From: Liminaster sp017519885
GTDB lineage: Bacteria > Bacteroidota > Bacteroidia > Bacteroidales > UBA3663
Direction of reading: 5' to 3'
NCBI GenBank assembly: GCA_017519885.1
Contig: JAFWRO010000033.1
Span: 1-64,000, forward strand
DNA length: 64,000 nt
A model generated the notes under the pieces. It did not search any database, was not told the origin of the DNA, and was given only the letters and a program-made list of their open reading frames with translations. Made by a program: the position numbers and the translations under genes. Shown here one piece after another: positions 37,649 to 46,545 of the stretch. Within the stretch, counting starts at the first letter, position 1. The number at the start of each line of letters is the position of its first letter.

Positions 37649-37757
37649 TAACTAAATGGATAGTTAATAATTTGATTTTTGTTTTTGATGATTAATAACC
37701 TTTTCGTCGAGTCCATTTTTTGCAAAAATCTCAAAGTGGAATCTCGAAAATCGGCTG

Positions 37758-37765
37758 CAAAGATA
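37758..37765 (-). promoter_or_regulatory. -7 element for infC operon
   Basis: TATCTTTG on the minus strand, 110 nt upstream of infC. No clean -33 seen. Confidence 0.5.
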
Positions 37766-37862
37766 TGAATTATTTTTCAAATAAAAAACATTTCTACCCT
37801 GTTTTTGCTAAAAATATTTAATTATGAAGTCCTTTTGCTACCCGTATGATGCAAAAATCACA

Positions 37863-38741
37863 CTATATAAGGCCTTCTATCGGGTACTTAATCAATTGAC
37901 TTACAACATAACCATGCACTTCGGCGACCTTCTCAATCACGGGGCGAAGGCTCCACGCAAGGCTTCCGACAAGGCGCACATCACGCACCTCTATGCCTTC
38001 GTCAAGCAGGTCGATAGGTAGTACATTGCGTTGCCAGAATGCTTCCACGCCACGATAGGCCAGGCGTTCCACATAGGGCAGATCCAGATGTCGTCCCACG
38101 AAAGCGGCAAACGTCGCCAGGTAGCGGTTGGGCGTAGGCATCTGATAGACGTGGCGGATGGCGCTCTCGGCAGTAATCACACCAAAATCGTCCTCAAATG
38201 CCTCACGTGCCTTCTCAGGCATCTGCCGCTTGAGATAATCGCCAAGCAGATGTCGTCCGAACCAGGCCCCACTTCCCTCATCACCAAGCACATAGCCAAG
38301 CGCTGGCATAGGCAGCAACGCACAAGTCGCTGGGTCAAACAAAGCTGCAATCGATCCTGTGCCCATGATGCAAGCGATAAACGGTTCGGCAGGCGTCTTC
38401 TTGCCCTTGGTCTTCAAGGCAAGCGCAGCGCCCATCAGGTCCGAATCGACAATTACCTTCGTCATAGGGGTAAAGACCGCACGCAGTGCACGTTCCACTA
38501 CGGCAATCCTTTCGCCGCTGCATCCCGATCCATAGAATCGGAGTTCATCGACGCCCGTCGCCCCCTCTCCCACGTCAGCAAGCACCTGTCGGCATGCCAA
38601 CGTGATCTGCTCAGGCGTGACATACAGCGGATTGAGTCCCTGTGTCTGTGCCGTGCGTATCATCTTGGGCAATCCCGGCACCTCTTCCACAAGGGCCCAA
38701 TGGGTCTTTGTGCTCCCGCTATCAGCAAATAATATTTTCAT
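37863..38741 (-). CDS. BadF/BcrA-type ASKHA kinase (N-acetylglucosamine kinase-like)
   Basis: A 292-residue cytoplasmic protein of the BadF/BadG/BcrA/BcrD superfamily, closest in form to N-acetylglucosamine kinases. Phosphate-1 loop FADSGSTKTHWALVE at the N-terminus, IACIMGTGSIAALFD for the second phosphate motif and LGDEGSGAWFGRHLL are seen. The ATG at 38741 places the N-terminal strand as in relatives. It would phosphorylate an amino sugar from cell-wall recycling. The gene is followed by the infC promoter on the same strand and preceded by a large foldback of 10-bp words. Confidence 0.8.
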   Translation of the reverse strand: MKILFADSGSTKTHWALVEEVPGLPKMIRTAQTQGLNPLYVTPEQITLACRQVLADVGEGATGVDELRFYGSGCSGERIAVVERALRAVFTPMTKVIVDSDLMGAALALKTKGKKTPAEPFIACIMGTGSIAALFDPATCALLPMPALGYVLGDEGSGAWFGRHLLGDYLKRQMPEKAREAFEDDFGVITAESAIRHVYQMPTPNRYLATFAAFVGRHLDLPYVERLAYRGVEAFWQRNVLPIDLLDEGIEVRDVRLVGSLAWSLRPVIEKVAEVHGYVVSQLIKYPIEGLI

Positions 38742-38753
38742 GAGCAATCGATA

Positions 38754-38879
38754 TTAAGGGATATTTGGGGATTTTAGGGGATATTTAGGGACGTTACCTT
38801 CGTCTCATGAGAATGGGTCCCAAGAAACATTTGTCCCTAAAATCCCTAAAAGTCCCATAAAATCCCTTAGAATCCCTTA
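38754..38879. repeat. Foldback of ~10-bp GGGATTTTA-type words
   Basis: Left arm 38754-38790 contains four RGGGAT(A/T)TTT-like words; the right arm (about 38837-38879) contains five words of the reverse complement type (TCCCTAAAA, ATCCCTTA). The two arms can pair imperfectly over some 35-40 nt with about 45 nt between them. It occupies the gap between the kinase and GHL10 genes and reaches the GHL10 stop codon. Confidence 0.85.
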
Positions 38880-40478
38880 TTTTAATTTAATCTTAAACGT
38901 CTTCTTCGCAGCCTTGCCCTCGTTGTTGTAATGGTCGACAGCAGTCACCACATAGGTGTATTTCGACGAATTGGCGATGTCGTAGTCAATCAGTTCGGGC
39001 GAAGCCACCTGCATGTAGAGATGGTCCATATCGCGGGTGTTCACCATCTCGCCCTTCACGAAACGATAGACATTATAATATAAGATAGGGTCGTTCTGAT
39101 CCTTCTTGTCGGCCTTCGGTTCGGCCCATTTGAGATAAAGGCCCACCTTCTCGCCCTTGCGTACCAGCGAACCATCCAGGTCCTTCACCTTGCCAGGAGC
39201 ATCGTCGTCAAGGTTGGGGAAGGTCGGTGGCATCGAATGGGTGGGATACACCGATTGCTTCAGGAAGTCGCGCACGCCGAACTGGTTGTCCTCCACCTGG
39301 TAGGCATACCAGAAGCAGTTGCCCTTGATGTTCTTCTCGCCACGTGCCTGGTTTACCTTCTCGAGGAAGTTCTTGCTGCTGACGGTAAGTTTGGGCGTCG
39401 AAGCGCTGTTGGCTGCTCCGTCGAGGCTGCGCTCGATGCTTTGGCCGATGTAGAGCTGGCAGGGCGAAGGGATGTTCTTGGCCCACCAGGCGCAAAGCGT
39501 GGTGTAGTCGGCTGCCTTATGTCCAATCTCCCAATAGAGTTGTGGAATCACGTAGTCGATCCATCCTGACTGAGCCCACAATAGCACGTCGGCATAGAGG
39601 TCGTCGTAGCACTGTGTGCCATTGGTCTTCGAACCTCCCTCCCAGCTTTTCTCGTTGCGGTAGATGCCAAAAGGACTGATGCCGAAGCGCACCCACGGCT
39701 TGAGGGCGCGGATGTCGTCGTGCACCGACTTGATGAGGATGTTCACACTGCGACGACGGAAGTTGCCAAGGTCGGCGCGACTGTTCGCATTGAAGCCCAT
39801 CTGTGGAGCATAGGCCTGGAAGGTGGCGATGTCGTTGAACTCCTTGCCGGCCACCGGATAGGGATAGAAGTAGTCGTCCATATGGATGGCATCCACGTCG
39901 TAGCGCTTCACGATGTCAATCACCACCGAGCGAATCCACGCACGGCTCTCGGGCAGTCCGGGATTGAGGTAGAGCCTTTCGTCAAAGACGACGAAATACT
40001 CGGGATGCTGCCTGTAGAGGTGATTGCTCGCCAGGTTGAAGTTCTTCGACATATACATGCGGTACGGATTGATCCAGGCGTGGAACTCCATGCCGCGCTC
40101 GTGGCAAAGGCCGATCAGGTATTCCATCGGGTCCCATTCCGGCTGTGGTGCCTTGCCCTGCTGGCCTGTCAGGAAACGGCTCCAGGGCTCGTAGCTGCTG
40201 CGATAGAACGCATCACCTTCTGGACGCACCTGGAAGATGATGGCATTGAAGCCCGTCTGGTAAAGGGTCTCGACGAGCTGCGAAAGGTACTTGCGGCATG
40301 CCTCGGGTGACTTGTTCTGGTAGCGGTCCTGCCAGGCTGTCTGTATCCACGCGCCGCGAAACTCATGCTTCGCATCACGCTGCTCCACAGCCTTGTCTGC
40401 CACCTTCGACGAGGTCTTGCACGATGTTGCTGACACCATTAGTGCCAAAACGGAAAGGACTAAGAAAATCTTCTTCAT
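38877..40478 (-). CDS. GHL10-type glycoside hydrolase-like lipoprotein (DUF187)
   Basis: A 533-residue exported lipoprotein (MVSATSC, Cys about 20) with the GHL10 (PF02638-like) TIM barrel. Typical motifs are EFRGAWIQTAWQD, YQTGFNAIIFQVRPEGDAFYRS, HAWINPYRMY, VDAIHMDDYFYPYP and VRFGISPFGIY. A C-terminal fibronectin-like segment (about 430-533) follows. Related proteins such as YngK are linked to cell-wall or glycan metabolism, but the substrate is not established. The next gene upstream is the ABC-F gene. Confidence 0.85.
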   Translation of the reverse strand: MKKIFLVLSVLALMVSATSCKTSSKVADKAVEQRDAKHEFRGAWIQTAWQDRYQNKSPEACRKYLSQLVETLYQTGFNAIIFQVRPEGDAFYRSSYEPWSRFLTGQQGKAPQPEWDPMEYLIGLCHERGMEFHAWINPYRMYMSKNFNLASNHLYRQHPEYFVVFDERLYLNPGLPESRAWIRSVVIDIVKRYDVDAIHMDDYFYPYPVAGKEFNDIATFQAYAPQMGFNANSRADLGNFRRRSVNILIKSVHDDIRALKPWVRFGISPFGIYRNEKSWEGGSKTNGTQCYDDLYADVLLWAQSGWIDYVIPQLYWEIGHKAADYTTLCAWWAKNIPSPCQLYIGQSIERSLDGAANSASTPKLTVSSKNFLEKVNQARGEKNIKGNCFWYAYQVEDNQFGVRDFLKQSVYPTHSMPPTFPNLDDDAPGKVKDLDGSLVRKGEKVGLYLKWAEPKADKKDQNDPILYYNVYRFVKGEMVNTRDMDHLYMQVASPELIDYDIANSSKYTYVVTAVDHYNNEGKAAKKTFKIKLK

Positions 40479-40515
40479 ATATATCTAATATGTGTTCAAA
40501 AGTTCAGTGTCAAGG

Positions 40516-40582
40516 TCCTCCCCCTAAGCAGGTATTCAGCCCCCGCTGTTCGGGGGATAGAGGGGGTGCGGAGGATTAGAGG
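40516..40582. repeat. GC-rich palindromic repeat at the uup 3' end
   Basis: A hairpin-rich run of G5-6 and C5 blocks, including CCCCCG-CTGTT-CGGGGG near 40540-40556 and GGATTAGAGGGGG at 40571. Related blocks (GGAATTAGAGGGGGG) occur inside hemW at 45701. The uup stop codon lies inside it. Confidence 0.8.
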
Positions 40583-42437
40583 GGGTCTCTTTCTCCGACA
40601 GCTCCAGCCACCTCAGCTCCTTCTCGTCAATGATCTCGATCAGTTCCTGGATGCGCTTGCCTTTCGCCATCAGTTCCTCTGCCCCCAGTGTCCCGCTGCT
40701 CATCATTTGCTCAATTTCCGCCTTCTCGGCCTCAAGCTGCGGCAGTTCCTGTTCAAGCCTTTGGAACTCCTGCTTCTCCTGGAAGGTGAGCTTGGGCGCC
40801 TTCTGCGTCTTGGGTTTCACCGACGACGACACGGGTGCCGTATTCGACTTTGTCACTCCACCCCCTTGGGCAAGCTCGGCAGCCTCCTGTTCCTTCAGCG
40901 TCTTCCATTCGCGATAGTCAGTATAGTTGCCCGGATAGTCCTGCAGTTCGCCATTGCCCTTCATCACCAGCAGGTGATCCACCACCTTGTCCATGAAGTA
41001 GCGGTCGTGGCTCACCACAATCACGCAGCCACCGAAGTGTTGCAGATACTCCTCCAGCACCTGCAGGGTGACGATGTCAAGGTCGTTGGTTGGCTCATCG
41101 AGGATCAGGAAGTTGGGCGAACGCATCAGGATGGTGCAAAGGTAGAGCCTTCGCTTCTCCCCGCCACTGAGTTTATAGACGTAGGAGTATTGCTTGTCGG
41201 GCGTGAAGAGGAACTGCTTCAGGAACTCCGAGGCCGACATCTTCGAACCGTCGCTCATCAGCACGTATTCGGCTATGTCGCGCACCACATCGATCACCTT
41301 CTTCTGCTCGTCGTAGGCGATGCCGTCCTGGCTGTAGTAGCCGAAGCGCACCGTCTCGCCCACTTCGAAACTGCCTTCGTCGGGCTGCAGTTTGCCCAAA
41401 AGAAGTTTCAGGTAAGTCGATTTGCCCGTTCCGTTGGCACCGATGATGCCCATCTTCTCGTAACGTGCGAATGTATAGTTGTAGTCCTTCAGGATCACCT
41501 TGGCAGGCTCGTGGTCGCGGAATGCCTTGCTCACGTGCTTTGCCACGAAGATCTTCGCGCCGATGTAGGTGCTGCGTGTCTGCAATCGCATGCGCTGCTC
41601 CTCATAGCGTGCCTTGGCGCGTTGCTCGAGCTCGTAGAACGCCTCGATGCGCGAACGGCTCTTGTGTCCGCGTGCCTGGGGCTGACGGCGCATCCAGTCC
41701 AGTTCCTTGCGTAGCAGATTCTGCGCATGGTCCACCTGTGCCTGCTGTGCCGAAATGCGTTCGGCACGTTTTTCCAGATAGTAGTTGTAGTTGCCTCGGT
41801 AGGTATAGAGCTGCTTGTCGGCAAGTTCCACGATGCGGTTGCAGACACGGTCGAGGAAGTAGCGGTCGTGCGTCACCATCAGCAGGGTCATCGACCGACT
41901 GCGGTTCAGGTAGTCCTCCAGCCACTCCACCATCTCCAGGTCGAGGTGGTTGGTCGGCTCGTCGAGTATCAGCAGCTGCGGGTTGTCGATCAGTACGTGT
42001 GCCAGTGCCAGGCGTTTTTGTTGCCCACCACTCAGCTGCCCCACCTTCTGTTCGAGGTCAGTGATGTCCAGACGGCTCAGGATGCGCGTCAGCTCCGAAC
42101 TGTTGGTCAGCACCTCCTGCCGGTCCTTCGTCTCATCCACCACCCATTCGTTGCCACGGCGCACGCAGCGGCAAACCTCTCCCACCGTGATGTCCGATGG
42201 GAATTGCGGGTCCTGGCTGAGGTATTCCACCCTCAGGTCGTTGCGCCACACGATGGTGCCTTCGTCCTTCCCCTCGATGCCCATGATGATGTTCAGCAGC
42301 GTCGTCTTGCCGCTGCCGTTGCGAGCTATGAGGCCTATGCGGTCACCCTCGCTGATGCCCAGCGAAAGGTTCTCGAAAAGCACCAAGTCGCCGAACGACT
42401 TGGTAAGATTATCAATTTGGAGGTAGCTGACAGCCAT
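40536..42437 (-). CDS. uup: ABC-F ATP-binding protein (Uup type)
   Basis: A soluble 633-residue protein with two ABC domains and no membrane segment. Walker A motifs are ARNGSGKTTLL (about 43) and GANGTGKSTYL (about 340); signatures are LSGGQQKRLALAHVL and LSGGEKRRLYLCTIL. A C-terminal coiled coil (about 545-620) is typical of Uup. ABC-F proteins act on ribosomes or DNA branch structures. The final residues (TPSNPPHPLYPPNSGG) are encoded by a palindromic repeat and look like a recent replacement of the original end. I prefer ATG 42437 to 42446. Confidence 0.92.
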   Translation of the reverse strand: MAVSYLQIDNLTKSFGDLVLFENLSLGISEGDRIGLIARNGSGKTTLLNIIMGIEGKDEGTIVWRNDLRVEYLSQDPQFPSDITVGEVCRCVRRGNEWVVDETKDRQEVLTNSSELTRILSRLDITDLEQKVGQLSGGQQKRLALAHVLIDNPQLLILDEPTNHLDLEMVEWLEDYLNRSRSMTLLMVTHDRYFLDRVCNRIVELADKQLYTYRGNYNYYLEKRAERISAQQAQVDHAQNLLRKELDWMRRQPQARGHKSRSRIEAFYELEQRAKARYEEQRMRLQTRSTYIGAKIFVAKHVSKAFRDHEPAKVILKDYNYTFARYEKMGIIGANGTGKSTYLKLLLGKLQPDEGSFEVGETVRFGYYSQDGIAYDEQKKVIDVVRDIAEYVLMSDGSKMSASEFLKQFLFTPDKQYSYVYKLSGGEKRRLYLCTILMRSPNFLILDEPTNDLDIVTLQVLEEYLQHFGGCVIVVSHDRYFMDKVVDHLLVMKGNGELQDYPGNYTDYREWKTLKEQEAAELAQGGGVTKSNTAPVSSSVKPKTQKAPKLTFQEKQEFQRLEQELPQLEAEKAEIEQMMSSGTLGAEELMAKGKRIQELIEIIDEKELRWLELSEKETPSNPPHPLYPPNSGG

Positions 42438-42456
42438 ATTATACAAACAAGTGGCG

Positions 42457-42464
42457 CAAAATTA
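42457..42464 (-). promoter_or_regulatory. -7 element for uup
   Basis: TAATTTTG on the minus strand, with CTTG about 20 bp upstream; the start codon follows 20 bp downstream. Confidence 0.5.
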
Positions 42465-42559
42465 GACAATTTCCTTGACAATTTCAAGAAAGTAGAGGAA
42501 AAAAAGCTTGAAAAAGCACTTTTTCGATGCCAATGTACGCATTTGTCAAATAAAAACAT

Positions 42560-42567
42560 TAAATTTG
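42560..42567 (+). promoter_or_regulatory. -7 element for C10 protease
   Basis: TAAATTTG, 31 bp before the start codon at 42598. The nearest TTTG (42542) is only 14 bp away, so the -33 is weak. Confidence 0.45.
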
Positions 42568-42597
42568 TCCCCACTTAATCGAAAAATTCCATTTGCA

Positions 42598-45075
42598 ATG
42601 AACCGAAAAACCATACTTGGCATCCTGGCGCTCTCTGCAGGATTGCTCCATGCCGAAAACCGCTCGTTCGACGAGGCCCAGTCCATCGCTCGTGAGTTCC
42701 TTGGCCAGAAGGCCGGTCAGCCTGTCGAATTCCATTCCATGCGTCGTGCCGCCCGCAACGGCACTCAGGTCGATGCGTCCACTCAGTCCTTCTACGCCTT
42801 CAACGACGTCGCCAACGACGCCTTTGTCGTCGTTTCCGGCACCACCCTCACACGTCCCGTCCTTGCCTATGGTGCAGGCCAGTTGCCCACCGATATCGAC
42901 GATTCCCTGCCCGAAGGCCTCCGCTGGTGGCTCGATGCCATCGGCCGTCGCACCGCTTACCTTGAGCAGCATCCCGAGGCTGCCGAAACCGAGGCGCAGA
43001 TCAAGGCCACAACCGAGGCAGTCGCTCCCCTCCTCGGTGGCATAGCCTGGAATCAGACGGGTGCCTACGCGCTCCAGACCCCGACCATCGGCAACCAGCA
43101 TTGCCCCACGGGATGCGTAGCCACCGCCATGGGACAGATCTTCCGCTACTATCGCCAGCCCACCGTCGGCCAGGGAGAGCACAGCTACACCTGGACATAC
43201 AATTCCAGCGGCACCAGCTACTCGAAGGAACTTTCGGTCAACTTTGCAGAGCAGACCTACGACTATTCGCTCATGCCCCTCACCTTCGACCGCAACTACC
43301 AGGGCACCAGTGCCGAGCAGAACGAGGTTTCGAAGCTCCTCTACCATTGTGGCGTAGCCGTCAATATGGACTACGATGCCGAAGGCAGTGGCGCCACCAG
43401 CCCATTCCTCGACCGCGCCTTCGTTGACTACTTCGGCTTCAACAGCCGCACCATCTGCATTATGCGCGAAGCCTACTCCTACGACCAGTGGATCGCCATT
43501 ATGCAGGGCGAATTGCGCGAAGGCCGTCCCGTGCTCTACACTGGCCGATCCTACATCGAGGAAAACTCCGGCCATGCCTTCGTCCTCGAAGGCTTCGATT
43601 CCGACGGTCGCTACTATGTCAACTGGGGCTGGAACGGCAACTTCAACGCCTACTATGACATCGCCGTGCTCAATCCTGATGGCGTGGGTGTGGGTGCCAT
43701 GAGGATGGACGATGGCTTCTGCGAGGATCAGAATGCCGTGGTCAACATCAGTCCCAACGAAGGCGTCGGCACCTATCGTACGACCCTTTTCTTCCCGGCC
43801 TCCGGCACCTTCTCATCCAGCAAGTCTTCCGCCACCAAGGGCAGCTCGGTGAACATCACCGTGCGTTCCATCTATAACTACTCCAGCAGGAAGACCGAGG
43901 GCGACTGCGGCATCGTCTTGATGCAGCAGGGCAACGTCATCGAGCGCAAGAACATCAAGTCGATCAGCCTCCAGGGCGTCAAGGAAGATGGCTCCATTTC
44001 CGGCATCAACCTCTCTGCCTCCTACACCATTCCCTCCAGCCTCTCCGATGGTTCCTACCAGGCATATCTCTACTTCGAGCCCAAGAACTCCGACGATTGG
44101 GACTTTATCCAAATGTCTCGTACCACCTACGAGAGCTACCTTCAGCTCGACGTCAGCGGCAACAACGTCTCCATCTCCCGTCCCAAGGTCAATCGCGACA
44201 TCGAGGCCTCCCAGTGGAGCTTCGACACACAAACGGTAGCCACACGCACCGAACAGATCACCGCACGCGTCACCAACCGCAGCAATGAGACCATCAACGG
44301 CGAGTTCTTGTTGCAGCTCACTTCTCCCTCCAAGACCAGCAACAGGATTTCCGAGAGCAACGGGTGTCACACCATAGCCCCAGGCGAATCAGCCGACATC
44401 TCCTTCACCTATCGCTTCACCGAGGCGGGGCAATGGTCCTCCACCCTCTATTTCAGGCCTTGGAACGTCAACGCCACCACTGAGCAGGCTATCGACGAAA
44501 AGCGCACCTTCGACGTCGAAGCAGATATGCAGGGTGGTGCCACGTTCATTCTCCACGATGCCCTCTACATCACCTCAAGCGACAACGATGGTCGAATCTA
44601 TCGTAATAGTGCCGTCACCGCCACCCTCAAGCCCTCCAACCACGGCTCCGACTACGAAGGCACCTTCGCCATCTGGTTCTACTCCAAGACATCCAATCCC
44701 ACCACATTGACCCCATTGGCCAAGTACGAATGTCCCGCTGCAGTACCCGGCGACGGCGTGACGCACACCATCACCCTCGACTTCCGTCTCGACTTCAACG
44801 ACCTCAACAAGAACGTCTCCTACTATGCCCGTCCCTATTATTTCAACGGCACCGACTGGCAGATTCTCGACCCCAACATCTACGCCAAGGTGAATATCTA
44901 CGGCCAGGACGATCCCTCCGCCGGTATCGAAGCCATCACCATCGATGACCCCACTCCCGACCTCCGCTCCGCCCAGATCTTCAACATCCTCGGCAAGCCC
45001 ATCTCCCTCCCCTCCTCCGGCACCCTCTCCCCCGGCCTCTACATCATCAACGGCCGCAAAACCATAATCAAGTAA
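42598..45075 (+). CDS. C10 family (streptopain-like) cysteine protease with T9SS-type tail
   Basis: An 825-residue secreted protease. The signal peptide is MNRKTILGILALSAGLLHA, which supports the ATG at 42598 over the frame from 42508. A Spi/pro-domain region (about 25-140) precedes the catalytic domain. The nucleophile is C173 in CPTGCVATAMGQIFRYY and the catalytic His is H326 in NSGHAFVLEGF, followed by VNWGWNG. The middle part has Ig-like repeats. The C-terminus (IFNILGKPI ... PGLYIINGRKTIIK) is like a type A type IX secretion sorting domain. It may act as a secreted virulence or nutrient protease. The T9SS itself is not in the window. Confidence 0.9.
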   Translation: MNRKTILGILALSAGLLHAENRSFDEAQSIAREFLGQKAGQPVEFHSMRRAARNGTQVDASTQSFYAFNDVANDAFVVVSGTTLTRPVLAYGAGQLPTDIDDSLPEGLRWWLDAIGRRTAYLEQHPEAAETEAQIKATTEAVAPLLGGIAWNQTGAYALQTPTIGNQHCPTGCVATAMGQIFRYYRQPTVGQGEHSYTWTYNSSGTSYSKELSVNFAEQTYDYSLMPLTFDRNYQGTSAEQNEVSKLLYHCGVAVNMDYDAEGSGATSPFLDRAFVDYFGFNSRTICIMREAYSYDQWIAIMQGELREGRPVLYTGRSYIEENSGHAFVLEGFDSDGRYYVNWGWNGNFNAYYDIAVLNPDGVGVGAMRMDDGFCEDQNAVVNISPNEGVGTYRTTLFFPASGTFSSSKSSATKGSSVNITVRSIYNYSSRKTEGDCGIVLMQQGNVIERKNIKSISLQGVKEDGSISGINLSASYTIPSSLSDGSYQAYLYFEPKNSDDWDFIQMSRTTYESYLQLDVSGNNVSISRPKVNRDIEASQWSFDTQTVATRTEQITARVTNRSNETINGEFLLQLTSPSKTSNRISESNGCHTIAPGESADISFTYRFTEAGQWSSTLYFRPWNVNATTEQAIDEKRTFDVEADMQGGATFILHDALYITSSDNDGRIYRNSAVTATLKPSNHGSDYEGTFAIWFYSKTSNPTTLTPLAKYECPAAVPGDGVTHTITLDFRLDFNDLNKNVSYYARPYYFNGTDWQILDPNIYAKVNIYGQDDPSAGIEAITIDDPTPDLRSAQIFNILGKPISLPSSGTLSPGLYIINGRKTIIK

Positions 45076-45111
45076 CCCCTGCCCATCCCCTTCCGGACCT
45101 TCGTCCCGTAT

Positions 45112-45235
45112 GGCGCGATGCCATCGCGCCTCCCCCCCTTGTCCCCCTCGCGCCCCTCCTTGGCCGCCCCTTCCCCCGTGTTTCGTCGCGGCCATCGATG
45201 GCCGCCCTGTCCCCGTCGCGGCCGTGTATGGCCGC
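45112..45235. repeat. Three palindromes upstream of and across the hemW start
   Basis: Perfect or near-perfect palindromes GGCGCGATGCCATCGCGCC (45112-45130), GCGGCCATCGATGGCCGC (45188-45205) and GCGGCCGTGTATGGCCGC (45218-45235). The second and third follow a pyrimidine-rich head ending CGTC. The third contains the ATG at 45228. Confidence 0.92.
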
Positions 45236-46511
45236 ACTCTTCCTCCGTCCCCCCGTGTCCGGCATCTACATCCACATCCCCTTCTGCGCCTCCCGCTGCA
45301 TCTATTGTGACTTCTACTCCACCACCCTGCGCAACAATGCCCCCCAGTACGTCGAGGCCTTGATCCGCGAGATGGACGAGCGGAAGGCCTTCCTCCATAC
45401 CCCCGTCCGCACCATCTACTTCGGAGGCGGCACCCCCTCTCAATTAGGCCCCTCCCACATCGCCACCCTCCTCCGCGCCCTCTCCTCCCGTTTCGACCTC
45501 TCCCTTTGCGAAGAAATCACCCTCGAAGCCAACCCCGAAGACTTCATCGACGGCACCTGGCCCCTCCCGTCCCCGTCGCAGCCATCCATGGCTGCCTCCT
45601 CCTCCCTCTTCACCCCTCCCGTCCCCGTCGCAGCCAAGTTCGGCTGCCAAGCGTCCCCGTCGCAGCCATCTATGGCTGCCCCTTCCTCCCCCTATGCAGG
45701 GGAATTAGAGGGGGGCCTCATCACCCGCCTCTCCCTCGGAGTCCAGTCCCTCGTCGATAGCGAGCTCCGCCTCCTCCACCGTCGCCACAACGCCGCCCAC
45801 GTCCGCGAGGCCGTCCACCTCATCCGCAACGCCGGCATCACCAACCTCAGCCTCGACCTGATGTACGGCCTCCCCACCCAGACCCTCGCGTCCTGGGAAT
45901 ACAGCATCGACGAAGTCCTGAAGCTCCGTCCTCAGCACATCTCCGCCTACAACCTCAGTGTCGAACCCGGCACCCGCCTCCACACCCTCGTCCAGAAAGG
46001 CGAGCTCACCCCATGCGACGACGAGACCTGCCTCCAGATGGCAGCTCTCCTCCGCACCAAGCTTAATGCCGCAGGTTTCGAACAATATGAGATCTCCAAC
46101 TACGCCCTCCCTGGCTTCCATTCCCGTCACAACTCCTCCTATTGGGAACCCACCCCCTACCTCGGCTTAGGACCAGGCGCCCACAGCTACGACGGCCACA
46201 ACCGACGCAGCTGGAACGCTCCCGACATATCTTCCTATCTGAAAGGCATTCGTCACGAAGAGTTTGAGATCCTCACCGACCTCGACCTCTACAACGAACG
46301 CGTCATGCTCGGTCTCCGCACCGCGCGCGGCATCGACCTCCACGACCTCGAATCCATCCTTCCCGAATCATCATCCTTCTCCTCCCTCCGCGCCATCATC
46401 GACCCTCTCATCCACCGCAATCTTCTCCAACTTCGCCAGAACCGCCTCTCCCTCACCCCCTCCGGCCTCTCTCTCGCCGACGAGGTCATCCGCGAACTAA
46501 TGTTCGTCTGA
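45228..46511 (+). CDS. hemW: HemW-like radical SAM haem chaperone with repeat-encoded insertion
   Basis: A radical SAM protein of about 427 residues. The SAM-cluster motif is FCASRCIYCDF and the glycine-rich GGGTPS follows; LEANPED, RLSLGVQS, LSLDLMYGLPTQT and HISAYNLSVEPGT are all as in HemW. Between LEANPED and RLSLGVQS there are about 63 residues where the family has about 17. They are Pro/Ser-rich (PSPSQPSMAAS and again ASPSQPSMAAP) and encoded by three copies of a palindromic DNA repeat. The N-terminal stub (SPSRPCMAAL, from an upstream ATG at 45198) is encoded by the same repeat in the same frame. Folding is possible only if the insert forms a loop; function is therefore uncertain. Confidence 0.85.
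   Translation: MAALFLRPPVSGIYIHIPFCASRCIYCDFYSTTLRNNAPQYVEALIREMDERKAFLHTPVRTIYFGGGTPSQLGPSHIATLLRALSSRFDLSLCEEITLEANPEDFIDGTWPLPSPSQPSMAASSSLFTPPVPVAAKFGCQASPSQPSMAAPSSPYAGELEGGLITRLSLGVQSLVDSELRLLHRRHNAAHVREAVHLIRNAGITNLSLDLMYGLPTQTLASWEYSIDEVLKLRPQHISAYNLSVEPGTRLHTLVQKGELTPCDDETCLQMAALLRTKLNAAGFEQYEISNYALPGFHSRHNSSYWEPTPYLGLGPGAHSYDGHNRRSWNAPDISSYLKGIRHEEFEILTDLDLYNERVMLGLRTARGIDLHDLESILPESSSFSSLRAIIDPLIHRNLLQLRQNRLSLTPSGLSLADEVIRELMFV
45568..45720. repeat. Palindromic repeats inserted in hemW coding sequence
   Basis: Three units with the head GTCCCCGTC and the palindrome GCAGCCATNNATGGCTGC or a variant: 45578-45595, 45630-45647 (middle AAGTTC) and 45662-45679. A distal segment 45693-45718 (CCTATGCAGGGGAATTAGAGG and flank) is a second repeat family shared with the uup end. 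All lengths keep the frame open. Confidence 0.92.
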
Positions 46512-46545
46512 TCCTCCCCTTTCAAAACAAATCTCAAATTTGAAA

